Assembly: GCF_013423485.1 (NCBI RefSeq)
Contig: NZ_JABFFR010000009.1
Span: forward strand, 186,001 to 250,000
Reading direction: 5' to 3'
DNA length: 64,000 nt
Source: Azospirillum oleiclasticum
Lineage (GTDB): Bacteria > Pseudomonadota > Alphaproteobacteria > Azospirillales > Azospirillaceae
A program made the translations under genes and the position numbers. Below, piece after piece: positions 24,716 through 34,625 of the stretch. Numbering within the stretch: position 1 is the first letter of the stretch; the number at the start of each line of letters is the position of its first letter. The notes beneath the pieces are model-generated. The model saw only the letters and a program-made list of their open reading frames with translations, did no database searches and was not told the origin of the DNA.

Positions 24716-24973
24716 CGTACGCCGAATCCCTTTGCACCCCCCGCACCCCCGCGCTATGGTGCATCCATGGACCGCCTGATCCCCATCCGTGCCCTGTCGG
24801 CACCGCGATACTGGCGCCGCCGGTTTAAGCCGGCGGCATAGGGATCACGCGCACCAGTCGCCGATACCGAAGCCGCCCGACACCGCAAGCGGCTTCGATC
24901 ATGCGATCTTCCTGACTGTCGTCATCGGCGCTTGTGGTTTCCCGGGCGGCTCTTTCAACCGAAGGAGCCTGTC

Positions 24974-25096
24974 ATGTTCGATTTCGACGTCGTCACCGGT
25001 CCCACCCAGCCGCCCCGCCGCGAGCCCGAGCCGGAGGCCGCCCCCGAACCGGCGCGCGACGCAGCACCGGCCGAGAGCGGCCCACCCCCGGTCTGA
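24974..25096 (+). CDS. Small Pro/Glu-rich ORF
   Basis: A 40-residue frame, MFDFDVVTGPTQPPRREPEP and so on, with an excellent ribosome site (GAAGGAGCCTGTC) before ATG 24974. It is disordered by composition and has no known domain. It ends four bases before the convergent acyl-CoA dehydrogenase gene. The ribosome site is the main reason to believe it. The 258 bases before it (24716-24973) show only a GC-rich palindrome, GCCGCCGG-TTTAAG-CCGGCGGC. Confidence 0.42.
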   Translation: MFDFDVVTGPTQPPRREPEPEAAPEPARDAAPAESGPPPV

Positions 25097-25099
25097 TCG

Positions 25100-26899
25100 T
25101 CAGAACTGATCCTCGGCCAGCGCCATCACGGTGCGGCCGGCGGTCAGGATCGGCACCAGCAGGCCGGGGGCCGTGGCCAGGATCTGCTCGGCGTAGAAGC
25201 GGGCGGTGACCAGCTTGGCCTCCAGGAAGCGGTGGTCGGCGCCGGGGGTGCGCAGGCCCTGCATGGCCTTGGCCGCCGACAGCGCCATCATCCAGCCGCC
25301 GGCCACCGTGCCCCACAGCCGCAGGTAGCCGGCGGCCCCCGCGGCGGCGGTGCGGGCGTCGCCCTGCTTCTGCGTGGCGATCATCCAGGCGGTGGCCTGC
25401 TCCAGCGCGTCCAGACCCTGGGCGAGGTTGGTGCGCACCGCCTCGATGTCGTCGCCGGGCAGGGATTCCAGCTCGGCCACGGTGGCCCGCATCTCCGCGA
25501 CGAAGGCCGCGGCGGCGGCCCCGCCGTCGCGCCCGACCTTGCGGAAGGCAAGGTCGTTGGCGTGGATGCCGTTGGTGCCCTCGTAGATCGGGGTGATGCG
25601 GGCGTCGCGGTAATGCTGGGCGGCCCCCGTCTCCTCGATGAAGCCCATGCCGCCATGCACCTGCACGCCGGTGGAGGCCACCTCGCAGCCGAGATCGGTG
25701 GACCACGCCTTGACGATGGGGGTCAGCAGGTCGGCGCGCGCGGCCGCCGCGGCGCGGGCGGCCTCGTCGGGGTGGCGGCGGCCGGTGTCGAGCTGGGTGC
25801 CGGCGTAGAGCGCCAGCGCCCGCATCGCCTCCGTCTTCGCGCGCATGTCCAGCAGCATGCGGCGCACGTCGGGGTGGCGGATGATGGCGACCGGGTCGCC
25901 CTTGGGATCGGCCAGATCCTTGCTCTGCACCCGGTCGCGGGCGAAGTTGCGGGCCTGCTGGTAGGCGCGCTCCGCCACCGCCACGCCCTGGATGCCGACG
26001 CCGAGCCGGGCGTTGTTCATCATGGTGAACATGCACTCGATGCCGCGGTTCTCCGCGCCCACCAGATAGCCGGTGCAGGCGCCGTCGTCGCCGAAGGCCA
26101 TGACGCAGGTCGGGCTCGCCATGATGCCCATCTTGTGCTCGATGCTGGCGCAGCGCAGGTCGTTGCGCCGGCCGGGGTTGCCCTCGGCGTCGGGCAGGAA
26201 CTTGGGCACGATGAACAGCGAGATGCCCTTGATGCCCGGCGGCGCGTCGGGAAGCCGCGCCAGCACCATGTGCACGATGTTCTCCGCCAGATCGTGCTCG
26301 CCGTAGGTGATGAAGATCTTCTGGCCGCTGATGCGGTAGGTGCCATCGTCGGCCCGCACCGCCTTGGTGCGCACCGCCGCGAGGTCGGAGCCCGCCTGCG
26401 GCTCGGTCAGGTTCATGGTGCCGGTCCACTCGCCGGAGATCAGGCGGGTGAGGTAGACGCGCTTCTGCTCCTCGCTGCCATGCTCGGTCAGCAGGTCGAC
26501 CGCGCCTTGCGTCAGCAGCGGGCACAACCCGAAGGACAGGTTCGCCGACTGCCACATCTCATTGACCGCGAAGGCCACCGTCCAGGGCAGCCCCTGGCCG
26601 CCATGATCGGGGTCGAAGGGCAGGCTGTTCCAGCCGGCCTCCACGAACTGGTTGTAGGCCTCCTTCCAGCCGGTCGGCGTGCGCACCACGCCGTTTTCAA
26701 GCTTGGAGCCCTCCTTGTCGCCGACGCGGTTGAGCGGGGCCAGCACGCCGGAGGCGAACTTCCCGGCCTCCTCCAGCACCGCATCGACCAGATCGGGGGC
26801 GGCGCTGTCGCAGCCGGGCAGTGCGGCGACGCGGTCGAGACCGACCACCTCGTTGAGCACGAAACGCAGGTCGGCGACCGGAGCTGTGTAGGACGTCAT
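25100..26899 (-). CDS. Acyl-CoA dehydrogenase, long (about 600-residue) type
   Basis: A 599-residue flavoenzyme that oxidises an acyl-CoA to the 2-enoyl-CoA. Family features in order: N-terminal helical domain, GTMNLTEPQAGSDLAAVRTK (flavin/substrate site), GQKIFITYGEH, RLGVGIQGVAVAERA, VQVHGGMGFIEETG, and ITPIYEGTNGIHANDL with the catalytic-base Glu. The extra C-terminal domain (about 460-599) marks the FadE/DmdC-like subgroup, which acts on medium or odd substrates such as 3-methylmercaptopropionyl-CoA; the substrate here cannot be told. It stands alone, with the GNAT gene divergent. Confidence 0.9.
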   Translation of the reverse strand: MTSYTAPVADLRFVLNEVVGLDRVAALPGCDSAAPDLVDAVLEEAGKFASGVLAPLNRVGDKEGSKLENGVVRTPTGWKEAYNQFVEAGWNSLPFDPDHGGQGLPWTVAFAVNEMWQSANLSFGLCPLLTQGAVDLLTEHGSEEQKRVYLTRLISGEWTGTMNLTEPQAGSDLAAVRTKAVRADDGTYRISGQKIFITYGEHDLAENIVHMVLARLPDAPPGIKGISLFIVPKFLPDAEGNPGRRNDLRCASIEHKMGIMASPTCVMAFGDDGACTGYLVGAENRGIECMFTMMNNARLGVGIQGVAVAERAYQQARNFARDRVQSKDLADPKGDPVAIIRHPDVRRMLLDMRAKTEAMRALALYAGTQLDTGRRHPDEAARAAAAARADLLTPIVKAWSTDLGCEVASTGVQVHGGMGFIEETGAAQHYRDARITPIYEGTNGIHANDLAFRKVGRDGGAAAAAFVAEMRATVAELESLPGDDIEAVRTNLAQGLDALEQATAWMIATQKQGDARTAAAGAAGYLRLWGTVAGGWMMALSAAKAMQGLRTPGADHRFLEAKLVTARFYAEQILATAPGLLVPILTAGRTVMALAEDQF

Positions 26900-27033
26900 G
26901 GACGGAGCGGCCCTCCCGAGACCGGAAACGGATGTCTGTCTGTTGCCGGAACTATAGCGCGCCGCCCGTGGCTTGACACGCCCCCGCCGCCGACCCGCAC
27001 AATCGGGGCTCCCGCCACCCGGAGCCCCCCGCC

Positions 27034-27561
27034 GTGACCGACCATCCCGTCACCGTCCGCGCCCTGTCCACCGCCGAAGCCGCGGCGCACAACGACGCGC
27101 TCTGCGACATCCTGATCGACTGCGTGGAGGGCGGTGCCTCCGTCAGCTTCATGGCGCCGCTCGACCGGGCCAGGGCTGCGGCGTTTTGGCGCGGCGTCGC
27201 CGTGGGCGTGGAGCGCGGCGAGCGCATCCTTCTGGTGGCGGAGGATGCCGGCGGCCCGGTCGGCACCGTGCAGATCGTGCTGGCCCAGCCCGAGAACCAG
27301 CCGCACCGCGGCGACCTCTCCAAGATGCTGGTCCACCGCCGCGGCCGCCGCCGCGGCATCGGCGCCGCCCTGATGCGCGCCGCCGAGGACGCCGCGCGCG
27401 CCGCCGGCAAGACCCTGCTGGTCCTCGACACCGCGTCCGGCGATGCCGAACGGCTCTACGAGCGGTCGGGCTGGGTGCGGGTGGGAACCATCCCCGGCTT
27501 CGCCCTGTGGCCGGACGGCGGGCTGTGCGCGACAACGTTCTTTTACAAGGCGCTCGCCTGA
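27034..27561 (+). CDS. GNAT-family N-acetyltransferase
   Basis: A 175-residue acetyltransferase starting at GTG 27034. Motif A (acetyl-CoA pyrophosphate binding) is RRGRRRGIGAALMRAAEDAA, preceded by the beta strand KMLVH and followed by LLVLDTASGDAERLYERSGW, typical of GNAT motif B. The substrate is unknown. It converges on the MocR-type gene with a 13-base gap. Confidence 0.85.
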   Translation: MTDHPVTVRALSTAEAAAHNDALCDILIDCVEGGASVSFMAPLDRARAAAFWRGVAVGVERGERILLVAEDAGGPVGTVQIVLAQPENQPHRGDLSKMLVHRRGRRRGIGAALMRAAEDAARAAGKTLLVLDTASGDAERLYERSGWVRVGTIPGFALWPDGGLCATTFFYKALA

Positions 27562-27574
27562 CCCCCTCCCCCGC

Positions 27575-28969
27575 TCACACGATCTCCGCCAGCGCGTCGG
27601 CGTCGCGGGCCAGGGTGGTGGCGATGCGGGTCAGGGCGGCGTGCAGGGTGTCGCGGTCGGGGGCCGCACCCAGCGACAGGCGCAGGGCCCGGCCCTCGGG
27701 CGTGCCGGTGGTGAAGGCGCTGTCGGGCACCACGGCCAGGCCGCTGCGCCGCACCTCCCCGGCGAAGGCGGTGGCGGTCCAGGGGGCGGACAGGCGCAGC
27801 CACAGGTGATGCCCCTGCGGGTGCGCGTCGAAGGAGCCCGGCGGCAGCAGCCGGCGGGCGAGATCCTGGCGGGCGGTGGACTCCGCACGCACGGCGTCGC
27901 GGATGGCGTGGGCGGTGCCGTCGCGGATCCAGCGGGTGGCGATGGCGGCGGACAGCGGCGGCGCCATCTGTGCCGTGGCGCGCAGCGCCGTGCCGGCGCG
28001 GGCGGCGCGCGCCGCGTCGGGCGCCACCAGGTAGGCGATGCGCAGGCCCGGCAGCAGGCTCTTGGACAGGGTCGCCAGATACCAGACGAGGTCGGGGACC
28101 AGCGCCGCGAGCGGAGCCAGCGGGGCCGGGGGCAGCGCGCCGTAGGCGTCGTCCTCGATCACCGGCAGCGCGTGGCGCCGCAGCACGGCGGCGACGGCCG
28201 CGCGCCGCGCCGCGGGCATGGTGGCGGTGGTCGGGTTGTGGATGGTCGGCACGGTGTAGAGCGCCCGCGGCTGGTGGCGGGCGACGGCCTCCTCCAGCGC
28301 GTCGGGCAGCAGCCCGTCTCCGTCCATCGCCACCCCCTCCACCCGCAGGCCGAGCTGGGCGGCGGCAGCGCGGAAGCCGGGGTAGGTGACGCGTTCCGCC
28401 AGCACCGTGTCGCCGCAGCGCGCCAGCGTGGTCAGCAGCGCCGTCAACGCCGCCTGCCCGCCGCCGCAGACCAGCACCCGTTCCGCCGGCAGGCCGGGCA
28501 GCAGCGGCGCCAACCACGCCGCACCCGCGGCCCGGTCCTCGGCCCCGCCGCCGCCTGGGCGGTAGGTCATCAGCCGGGCAGGATCGGCGCCGCGCAGGAC
28601 GGCGGCCGTGGCCTGGGCCAGCCGCTCGCGCACCGCGGCCGCCGCCGGCTGCGGCGGCAGGTTCATGGACAGGTCGATCTCCGCCGGCACCGGCCGGTCG
28701 CCGGCGCCCGGCGCCCCCCGCACATGGGTGCCGCGCCCGACCGTGCCATCGATCAGACCGCGCCGCCGCGCCTCGCCATAGGCGCGGGTCACCGTGGTCA
28801 GATCCACCCCCAGCTCCGCCGCCAGCGCCCGGTGGGTGGGCAGACGCTGCCCGGGCACCAGCACGCCCGCGGCGATGTCGGCCGCGATGGCGTCGGCGAT
28901 GGCCTTGTAGATGGGGCCGGCGCTGCCGCCGATGTCCGGCGTCCAGAGGGGGGAAGGGCCGCTCGTCAC
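27575..28969 (-). CDS. MocR/PdxR-type GntR regulator with aminotransferase domain
   Basis: About 464 residues. An N-terminal GntR winged helix (IYKAIADAIAADI, GQRLPTHRALAAELGVDLTTVTRAY) is fused to a fold-type I aminotransferase-like domain. The PLP-binding lysine is in LATLSKSLLPGLRIAYL, with VIEDDAYG and TIHNPTT motifs before it. Such proteins sense PLP or an amino compound and control vitamin B6 or amino-acid genes. The start is uncertain: GTG 28969 gives the normal length, while the frame stays open to 29086 and would overlap the DUF983 gene. Confidence 0.83.
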   Translation of the reverse strand: MTSGPSPLWTPDIGGSAGPIYKAIADAIAADIAAGVLVPGQRLPTHRALAAELGVDLTTVTRAYGEARRRGLIDGTVGRGTHVRGAPGAGDRPVPAEIDLSMNLPPQPAAAAVRERLAQATAAVLRGADPARLMTYRPGGGGAEDRAAGAAWLAPLLPGLPAERVLVCGGGQAALTALLTTLARCGDTVLAERVTYPGFRAAAAQLGLRVEGVAMDGDGLLPDALEEAVARHQPRALYTVPTIHNPTTATMPAARRAAVAAVLRRHALPVIEDDAYGALPPAPLAPLAALVPDLVWYLATLSKSLLPGLRIAYLVAPDAARAARAGTALRATAQMAPPLSAAIATRWIRDGTAHAIRDAVRAESTARQDLARRLLPPGSFDAHPQGHHLWLRLSAPWTATAFAGEVRRSGLAVVPDSAFTTGTPEGRALRLSLGAAPDRDTLHAALTRIATTLARDADALAEIV

Positions 28970-29045
28970 GCGCGTCGGGTCCTGGCGGTCGTCGGGATTG
29001 TATGGAGCGTAGGGCGCCGCGGCGGGCGGCGCAAGCGCTGCCGTG

Positions 29046-29435
29046 TCAGGGTTCGTTGCGGTCGTCCAGCCGCGCTTCCCGCGCACGGCGCAGATACTGG
29101 GCGCAGACCAGCCAGCCCTTCAGCGGCCGCAGCAGCGCCATGCACGACCCGACCAGCAGGGGCAGCGAGGTCACCAGATGCACCCAGACCGGAGCCTGGA
29201 AGGCGATTTCCAGCCACGCCGCGAAGGCCGTGATGGGGAAGGCCACGATCGACATGGCGAAAAAGGCCGGCCCGTCCGCCGGGTCGGCGAAGGAATAGTC
29301 CAGCCCGCACAGCTCGCAGCGCGGCGCCAGCCGCAGGTAGCCGGCAAAGATGTGCCCCTTGCCGCAGCGCGGGCAGCGCCCGCGGATGCCCAGCTCCATC
29401 GGCGACTTGTCGGCCACCGCGGAATGCCCGTCCAT
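29046..29435 (-). CDS. DUF983 membrane protein with zinc ribbon
   Basis: A 129-residue protein. The N-terminal part has two CxxC pairs (CPRCGKGHIF, CELCGLDYS), a zinc-ribbon arrangement. Two membrane helices follow (AFFAMSIVAFPITAFAAWLE; VHLVTSLPLLVGSCMALL) and a basic C-terminus. This is the DUF983 family, common in alphaproteobacteria near cytochrome oxidase or cell-wall genes. ATG 29435 follows GGAGAGAAGC. The in-frame open region upstream has no family similarity. Confidence 0.82.
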   Translation of the reverse strand: MDGHSAVADKSPMELGIRGRCPRCGKGHIFAGYLRLAPRCELCGLDYSFADPADGPAFFAMSIVAFPITAFAAWLEIAFQAPVWVHLVTSLPLLVGSCMALLRPLKGWLVCAQYLRRAREARLDDRNEP

Positions 29436-29594
29436 GCTTCTCTCCATCGCGCGCATTTGCATGGAGGCAATGTATCCATACAAAATCGTCGATTGAAGGG
29501 AAATCGAGAGGTCGCGATGCATGGCTGGGCGGCGCCCTGCGGTTGGCATCCCGCTTGCTTGATGATGGGCAGCCCTTTCGTGAGGACCGTCGCC

Positions 29595-30515
29595 ATGAAC
29601 CTCTCCGCCGTCGCTTCCACCGTGCAATCCGGCCGCGCCCCCGCCTCCGTGGAAGCCGCCGTCCGGTCGGCCAGCGCCCGGACCGGGGTCGATTTTTCCT
29701 ACCTCATGGAAAAAGCTGCCGTGGAGAGCGGGTTCCAGACCGATGCGAAGGCCGGCACCTCCTCGGCCACGGGCCTCTACCAGTTCATCGACAGCACCTG
29801 GCTCACCACGCTGAAGGAGAACGGGGCGAAGCACGGGCTGGGCAAATTCGCCAACGCCATCGAGACGCGGCGCGACGGCCGCCCCTTCGTCGCCGACCCG
29901 CAGATGCGCCAGCAGATCCTCGATCTGCGCAAGGACCCGCAGGTGTCGGCCCTGATGGCGGCGGAGTTCACCCGCGGCAACAAGGAGCATCTGGAGACCA
30001 ACGTCGGCGGCGCCATCGGCTCCACCGACCTGTACATGGCGCATTTCCTGGGCGCCCATGGCGCGTCCAAGTTCCTCAACGCCATGAAGCAGGACCCGCT
30101 GCGCACGGGCGCCGAACTGTTCCCGGAGGCGGCGGCGGCCAACCGCGCCGTGTTCTACTACAAGGACGGCAAGGCCAAGCCGCTGCAGGCCATCTACGAC
30201 AATTTCGACCGCAAGTTCCGCGACGGCGATCCCACCCAATCCGCCGGTGCCGCGGTGGCCGAGCGGGTGCGGCGCGGCGACATGCCCGACGGTTTCGTCG
30301 TGCAGACACCGACCAACCCCACCAAGACGCTGGGGGCGAGCGCCCTGTCGATCTACCAGATCCTGGCGCTGAACGCGCTGGAGACCCCGGACGAGGCGCG
30401 CACCGACAAGCCGCAGACCAAGGAGGAGGCCAAGCGCGTGCGCGACCAGCCCGTGCGCACGGTGCAGGACGGCGACGTCAAGCTGGGGCTCGGGCTGGCG
30501 CTCGGCAACGCCTGA
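29595..30515 (+). CDS. Lytic transglycosylase-like protein without signal peptide
   Basis: A 306-residue protein with an SLT-type domain at the front. The catalytic Glu 44 is in EKAAVESGFQ, followed by SSATGLYQFIDSTWL, the GLxQ-type motif. The C-terminal half (about 200-306) is polar and without a known domain. There is no signal peptide or membrane helix from ATG 29595, so if it reaches the periplasm it needs another route, for example the flagellar export apparatus; several flagellum- and secretion-linked muramidases are like this. The next gene, on the other strand, is a chemoreceptor. Confidence 0.78.
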   Translation: MNLSAVASTVQSGRAPASVEAAVRSASARTGVDFSYLMEKAAVESGFQTDAKAGTSSATGLYQFIDSTWLTTLKENGAKHGLGKFANAIETRRDGRPFVADPQMRQQILDLRKDPQVSALMAAEFTRGNKEHLETNVGGAIGSTDLYMAHFLGAHGASKFLNAMKQDPLRTGAELFPEAAAANRAVFYYKDGKAKPLQAIYDNFDRKFRDGDPTQSAGAAVAERVRRGDMPDGFVVQTPTNPTKTLGASALSIYQILALNALETPDEARTDKPQTKEEAKRVRDQPVRTVQDGDVKLGLGLALGNA

Positions 30516-30537
30516 CCGGCTGCGTGGACGGGGCGGC

Positions 30538-32499
30538 TCAGGCCGCCCGCATCTCGCTCAGGAAGCGTTCCACCTCGCCGCGCAGGTCGGACGAGACCTG
30601 GGCCATGGCGGCGGACGCCTCCGACACCTCCTCCATGCGCTCGCGGGTCTGCGTGGCGGTGTCGCTGACCGACGACACCTCGCGGCTGATCACGCGGGCC
30701 CCTTCCGCCGTCTCCTCGATGGATCGGGCGATGCTGCCGGTGGCCGATTCCTGCTGCTGGACGGCCGCCGACACGCTGTCGGCGATGCGCGCGATCTCGT
30801 CGATGATGCCGCGGATGTCCTGCACGGCCCCGGCGGCGGCACCGGTCACACCGCGCATGGCGGTGATCTGGCTGGTGATCTCCTCCGTCGCCTTGGCGGT
30901 CTGGCCGGCGAGGTTCTTGACCTCGGTCGCCACCACCGCGAAGCCCTTTCCGGCCTCCCCCGCCCGCGCCGCCTCGATGGTGGCGTTGAGGGCGAGCAGG
31001 TTGGTCTGGCCGGCGATGGCGTTGATCAGCCCGACGATCTGCCCGATCCGCTCGGCGGCCTCCAACATGTCGCCGACGGTGCGGTCGGCCTCCGCGGCGC
31101 GGGTGCGGGCACGGCCGCTGACCTCCGCGGCCGAGGCGACCAGCCCACCGATGTCATGGATGGCGTCGGCGAGCTGGCTGGAGGCGGCGGCGACGGACTG
31201 GGCGTTGGCGGCGGTCTGGCCGACCATCGCCTGGACGCTGGCCGCCTCGCCGGAGATCGCCTCGGCGCCCGAGCTGGTCTCGGTCACCGCGCCCAGCACG
31301 GTGCGCGCGGTGACCGCCACCCGGTCGGCCAGCGCCATCACCTGCCGCTCGAAGGCGTCGGCCAGAGCCCGCTGGCGGGTGATCACGGTCCAGGTGACCA
31401 TCGGGCCGACATAGTTGCCCTGCCGGTCGAAGGTGGCGCTGACCCGCTGGTCGATCCATTCCGTGCCCACATGGATGCGCGTCACGTGGGGCAGCCCGGC
31501 GGGATCGGCGATGACGCGCCGCGCCGCCGCCGGCTCCTTGTGGAAGACGTCGATGGACTGGCCGACGATCCGGTCGACAGGCACCGGCAGCGCCGAGGCG
31601 ACGCCGGCCAGCACCTCGCGGGTGGCACGGTTGGCGAAGGTGATGCGCCCGTCCCGGTCGGCCAGCATGACGCTGACCGGCATGTCCTCCACCATCTGGC
31701 GGAGGTGGAACGCCTCCCCCACCGCGTCGCCGAGGCGGCGGAGCGCGGCGAAGATCCGCGACAACTCGTCCCGGCCGCCGCCGTCGGGAATGGCGACCCC
31801 GGCCTCGCCCGCGGCGATCCGGTCGATCAGCGCCGCCGCCTGCGAGACCGGGTGCGAGATCGAGCGGGCGATCAGCACGGCGATCACCGCCATCACCAGC
31901 ACCACCAGCGCCGTCTCAAGGGCTACCATCCCGACCTCCTTCAGGAAGGCGGCCTCCACATCGTCGGTGTAGACGCCGGTGCCGATCACCCAGCCCCAGG
32001 GCTGGAAGGCGGCGACGTAGGACACCTTCGGCACCGGCCGGTCCGATCCGGGCTTCGGCCACAGGTAATCCACCCACCCCGCTCCGCCGGCGCGCGCCAC
32101 GGCGATGAACTCGGCGAACAGGTTCTTGCCATCGGGATCGCGCAACGACAGCACGCTCGTGCCGTCAAGGTCGGGGCGCATGGGGTGCATCACCATCACC
32201 CCTGCCATGTCGTTGATCCAGAAATACTCGGTCCCCGAATAGCGGAGCGCCCGCACCGCCGCCATCGCCATGCGCCGCGCGTCGGTGTCGCCGACGGCGC
32301 CCGAGCGGGCCAGCGCGTGGTGGTGCTCGACCACGCCGCGCGCGACCTCCGTCAGGGTGCGCACGCGCTCCCGGCTGGCCTCGACCAGGGTCGACCGTGT
32401 CTCGGAAAGCTGGATGGCGGCGATGGCGGCGAATCCGGCACCGATCACCGCCATCAGCAGGATCAAACGATGGACGATGCGCAGCCGTGCGATGCCCAT
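30538..32499 (-). CDS. Methyl-accepting chemotaxis protein (sCache-HAMP-PAS-MCP signal)
   Basis: A 653-residue chemoreceptor. TM1 is at about residues 10-32. A periplasmic single Cache domain follows ([20 protein letters not shown] and [15 protein letters not shown]), then TM2 and HAMP ([20 protein letters not shown]), then a PAS domain ([20 protein letters not shown]) and the signalling hairpin, with tip sequence [20 protein letters not shown] and [16 protein letters not shown]. The PAS between HAMP and the signalling domain suggests a second, cytoplasmic input. ATG 32499 follows GGGAGGAACCGCC. The ligand is unknown; sCache receptors often sense organic acids. Confidence 0.92.
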   Translation of the reverse strand: MGIARLRIVHRLILLMAVIGAGFAAIAAIQLSETRSTLVEASRERVRTLTEVARGVVEHHHALARSGAVGDTDARRMAMAAVRALRYSGTEYFWINDMAGVMVMHPMRPDLDGTSVLSLRDPDGKNLFAEFIAVARAGGAGWVDYLWPKPGSDRPVPKVSYVAAFQPWGWVIGTGVYTDDVEAAFLKEVGMVALETALVVLVMAVIAVLIARSISHPVSQAAALIDRIAAGEAGVAIPDGGGRDELSRIFAALRRLGDAVGEAFHLRQMVEDMPVSVMLADRDGRITFANRATREVLAGVASALPVPVDRIVGQSIDVFHKEPAAARRVIADPAGLPHVTRIHVGTEWIDQRVSATFDRQGNYVGPMVTWTVITRQRALADAFERQVMALADRVAVTARTVLGAVTETSSGAEAISGEAASVQAMVGQTAANAQSVAAASSQLADAIHDIGGLVASAAEVSGRARTRAAEADRTVGDMLEAAERIGQIVGLINAIAGQTNLLALNATIEAARAGEAGKGFAVVATEVKNLAGQTAKATEEITSQITAMRGVTGAAAGAVQDIRGIIDEIARIADSVSAAVQQQESATGSIARSIEETAEGARVISREVSSVSDTATQTRERMEEVSEASAAMAQVSSDLRGEVERFLSEMRAA

Positions 32500-32604
32500 G
32501 GCGGTTCCTCCCGAACGCATTTTACGCGAATGTCCATAGTAATATGCACGTATGCATAGGCCGTGGACATGCGCCAAATCGTCCGGCGGGAAACCGCCGC
32601 GGGG

Positions 32605-34023
32605 TCAGGGCAGGACCTTGCCCGGGTTCATGATGCCCTTGGGATCGAGCGTGGCCTTGACCATGCGCATCAGGTCCAGCTCCACCGCGCTCTTGATGTG
32701 GGGCATCTCGTCCTTCTTGAAGCGGCCGATGCCGTGCTCGGCGGAGATGGAGCCGCCGAGATCCAGCACCACCTCGTTGACCACGTGGCAGATCTCGTCC
32801 CAGCGGTCGAGATAGGCGGCCTTGTCCATGCCCACCGGCTGGCTGAGGTTGTAGTGGATGTTGCCGTCGCCGACATGGCCGAAGGCGGTCGGGCGGATGC
32901 CGGGGCAGGCGGCCTCCACCGCGGCGTTGGCGCGCTCCAGGAACTCGGCCACCTTGCTGACGGGGACCGACACGTCGTTCTTGATGGAGCCGCCCTCGAA
33001 GCCCTGCGATTCGACGATGGCCTCGCGCAGGAACCAGAGCTGTCCGGCCTGCGTCTCCGACGCGGCCAGCGTGGCGTCGAGCACCAGCTCCGCCTCCACC
33101 GCCTCGCCCAGCGCCGTCTCCAGCATGTCGCGGAAGCCGTCGGACCGGGTGCCGGCGGTCAGCTCGGTCAGCACGTACCAGGGGGCCGGCTCCTGCAGCG
33201 GGTCGATGCTGCCGGGCACATGGCGCAGCGCGAACTCCAGGATGCGGCGCTCCAGGATCTCGAACCGGGTGACCTGGTCGCCGGACGCCTCGCGCAGCCG
33301 CGCCAGCAGCGCGATGGCCGCCGTCGGGCTGGGCACCGCGACGAAGGCGGTCTCCGACTGGCGCGGGCGGGGGAACAGCTTCAGCACCGCGCCGGTGATG
33401 ATGCCCAGCGTGCCCTCCGCCCCCATGAAGAGCTGCTTCAGGTCGTAGCCGGTGTTGTTCTTGCGCAAGGACCGCAAACCGTCCCACACGCGGCCGTCGG
33501 GCAGCACGACCTCCAGCCCCATCACCAGCTCGCGCATGTTGCCGTAGCGCAGCACCGTCTGGCCGCCCGCGTTGGTGGAGATCAGGCCGCCGATCTGGCA
33601 GGTTCCCTCCGCCCCCAGGCTCATCGGCAGCAGCCGGTCCTCCTCGGCCGCAGCGTCCACGGCGGTGCGCAGCACCACGCCCGCGTCCACCGTCATCGTG
33701 TAATTCAGCGCGTCGATGGAGCGGATGCGGTTCAGGCGCGACAGGCTCAGGACGATCTCGCGCCCCTCCTCATAGGGGATGGAGCCGCCGACCAGGCTGG
33801 TGTTGCCACCCTGCGGCACGATGGGGACGCCGGCCTCCGCGCAGGCGGCGACGACCTTCGCCACCTCCTCCGTCGTGGCCGGGCGGACCACGGCCGGACT
33901 GTTGCCCTTGAAGCGCCCGCGCCATTCCGCGAGATAGGCGGCCTTGTCCTCCGGCGCCGTCAGGATGCCCTTCGGGCCGACGATGGACAGGAGGCGGTCG
34001 AGGAGGGCGGCGGTGTCGGTCAT
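32605..34023 (-). CDS. FAD-linked 2-hydroxyacid dehydrogenase (D-lactate / D-2-hydroxyglutarate type)
   Basis: A 472-residue flavoenzyme of the GlcD/D2HGDH family. FAD-binding PCMH domain: VVPQGGNTSLVGGS-type loop near residue 75, then LGAEGTCQIGGLISTNAGG and MGAEGTLGIITGAVLKL. The C-terminal FAD-oxidase domain carries the metal/substrate motifs GHVGDGNIHYN and SAEHGIGRFKK. ATG 34023 is the natural start. It would oxidise a D-2-hydroxyacid to the 2-oxoacid, passing electrons to a quinone or electron-transfer flavoprotein. Substrate choice (lactate, glycolate, hydroxyglutarate) cannot be resolved by eye. Confidence 0.88.
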   Translation of the reverse strand: MTDTAALLDRLLSIVGPKGILTAPEDKAAYLAEWRGRFKGNSPAVVRPATTEEVAKVVAACAEAGVPIVPQGGNTSLVGGSIPYEEGREIVLSLSRLNRIRSIDALNYTMTVDAGVVLRTAVDAAAEEDRLLPMSLGAEGTCQIGGLISTNAGGQTVLRYGNMRELVMGLEVVLPDGRVWDGLRSLRKNNTGYDLKQLFMGAEGTLGIITGAVLKLFPRPRQSETAFVAVPSPTAAIALLARLREASGDQVTRFEILERRILEFALRHVPGSIDPLQEPAPWYVLTELTAGTRSDGFRDMLETALGEAVEAELVLDATLAASETQAGQLWFLREAIVESQGFEGGSIKNDVSVPVSKVAEFLERANAAVEAACPGIRPTAFGHVGDGNIHYNLSQPVGMDKAAYLDRWDEICHVVNEVVLDLGGSISAEHGIGRFKKDEMPHIKSAVELDLMRMVKATLDPKGIMNPGKVLP

Positions 34024-34201
34024 GGCGGGGGAGGTCCATCGGCGGTGAAGATCGGCGCACCGCCGGCGGGCGGCGCCGCGACAGGAATAACGCGCGGAAC
34101 ATCGCGATTCCAGCGCCGCACACACGGGGCGGCTGTGCGGTTGCCGCGGATCGGCCGCCCGTGGCATCGTCCGCCACACCTGCCCCTTGGATGGAACGAC
34201 C

Positions 34202-34603
34202 GTGCCGGCCAGCAGCCTCCCGACGACCCCCGCCATCGCCCTTCTCACGGCCCTGTGCGCCACCACCCTTCCCCTCCGTCCAGCCGCCGCGCTGGACTGC
34301 AAGAACGCCGTCTCGACGCCGGAGATGGTCGCCTGCGCCGATGCCGAGCGGGAGGTGGAGGACAAGCGGCTCAACCGGATCTACCAGACCCTGATGAAGC
34401 TTGAGTCGATGGACGAGCAGGCGCGCGGACTTCTGCGCGACGCCCAGCGCAAATGGGTTCAGTACCGCGACGCCCGGTGCAGCTTCGAGGCGGACGCCTG
34501 GCGCGGCGGCACCGGCGCGTCGCTGCTCTATGTCGGTTGCCTGGCCGCCGCCACAAAAGCGCGTGCGGACGAGCTGGAGACGGACATCGAGCAGCGACGG
34601 TGA
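34202..34603 (+). CDS. LprI/DUF1311-family periplasmic protein
   Basis: About 133 residues with a signal peptide (AIALLTALCATTLPLRPAAA) and the lysozyme-inhibitor-LprI/DUF1311 pattern: LDCKNAVSTPEMVACADAE, LNRIYQTLMKL, LRDAQRKWVQYRDARCSFE, and a final Cys in YVGCLAAATKARADEL. Four conserved cysteines should form two disulfides. The start is GTG 34202; a TTG at 34187 would add five residues. Some family members inhibit lysozyme; the role here is not proven. Confidence 0.8.
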   Translation: MPASSLPTTPAIALLTALCATTLPLRPAAALDCKNAVSTPEMVACADAEREVEDKRLNRIYQTLMKLESMDEQARGLLRDAQRKWVQYRDARCSFEADAWRGGTGASLLYVGCLAAATKARADELETDIEQRR

Positions 34604-34625
34604 GGTCGCGCCGCCGGAGAGCCGC

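Noticed and set aside
24816..24837. GCCGCCGG-TTTAAG-CCGGCGGC palindrome considered as a terminator of the lipoprotein operon
   Set aside because: It lies about 100 bases after the stop codon and lacks a T-run, so it is not a convincing intrinsic terminator.
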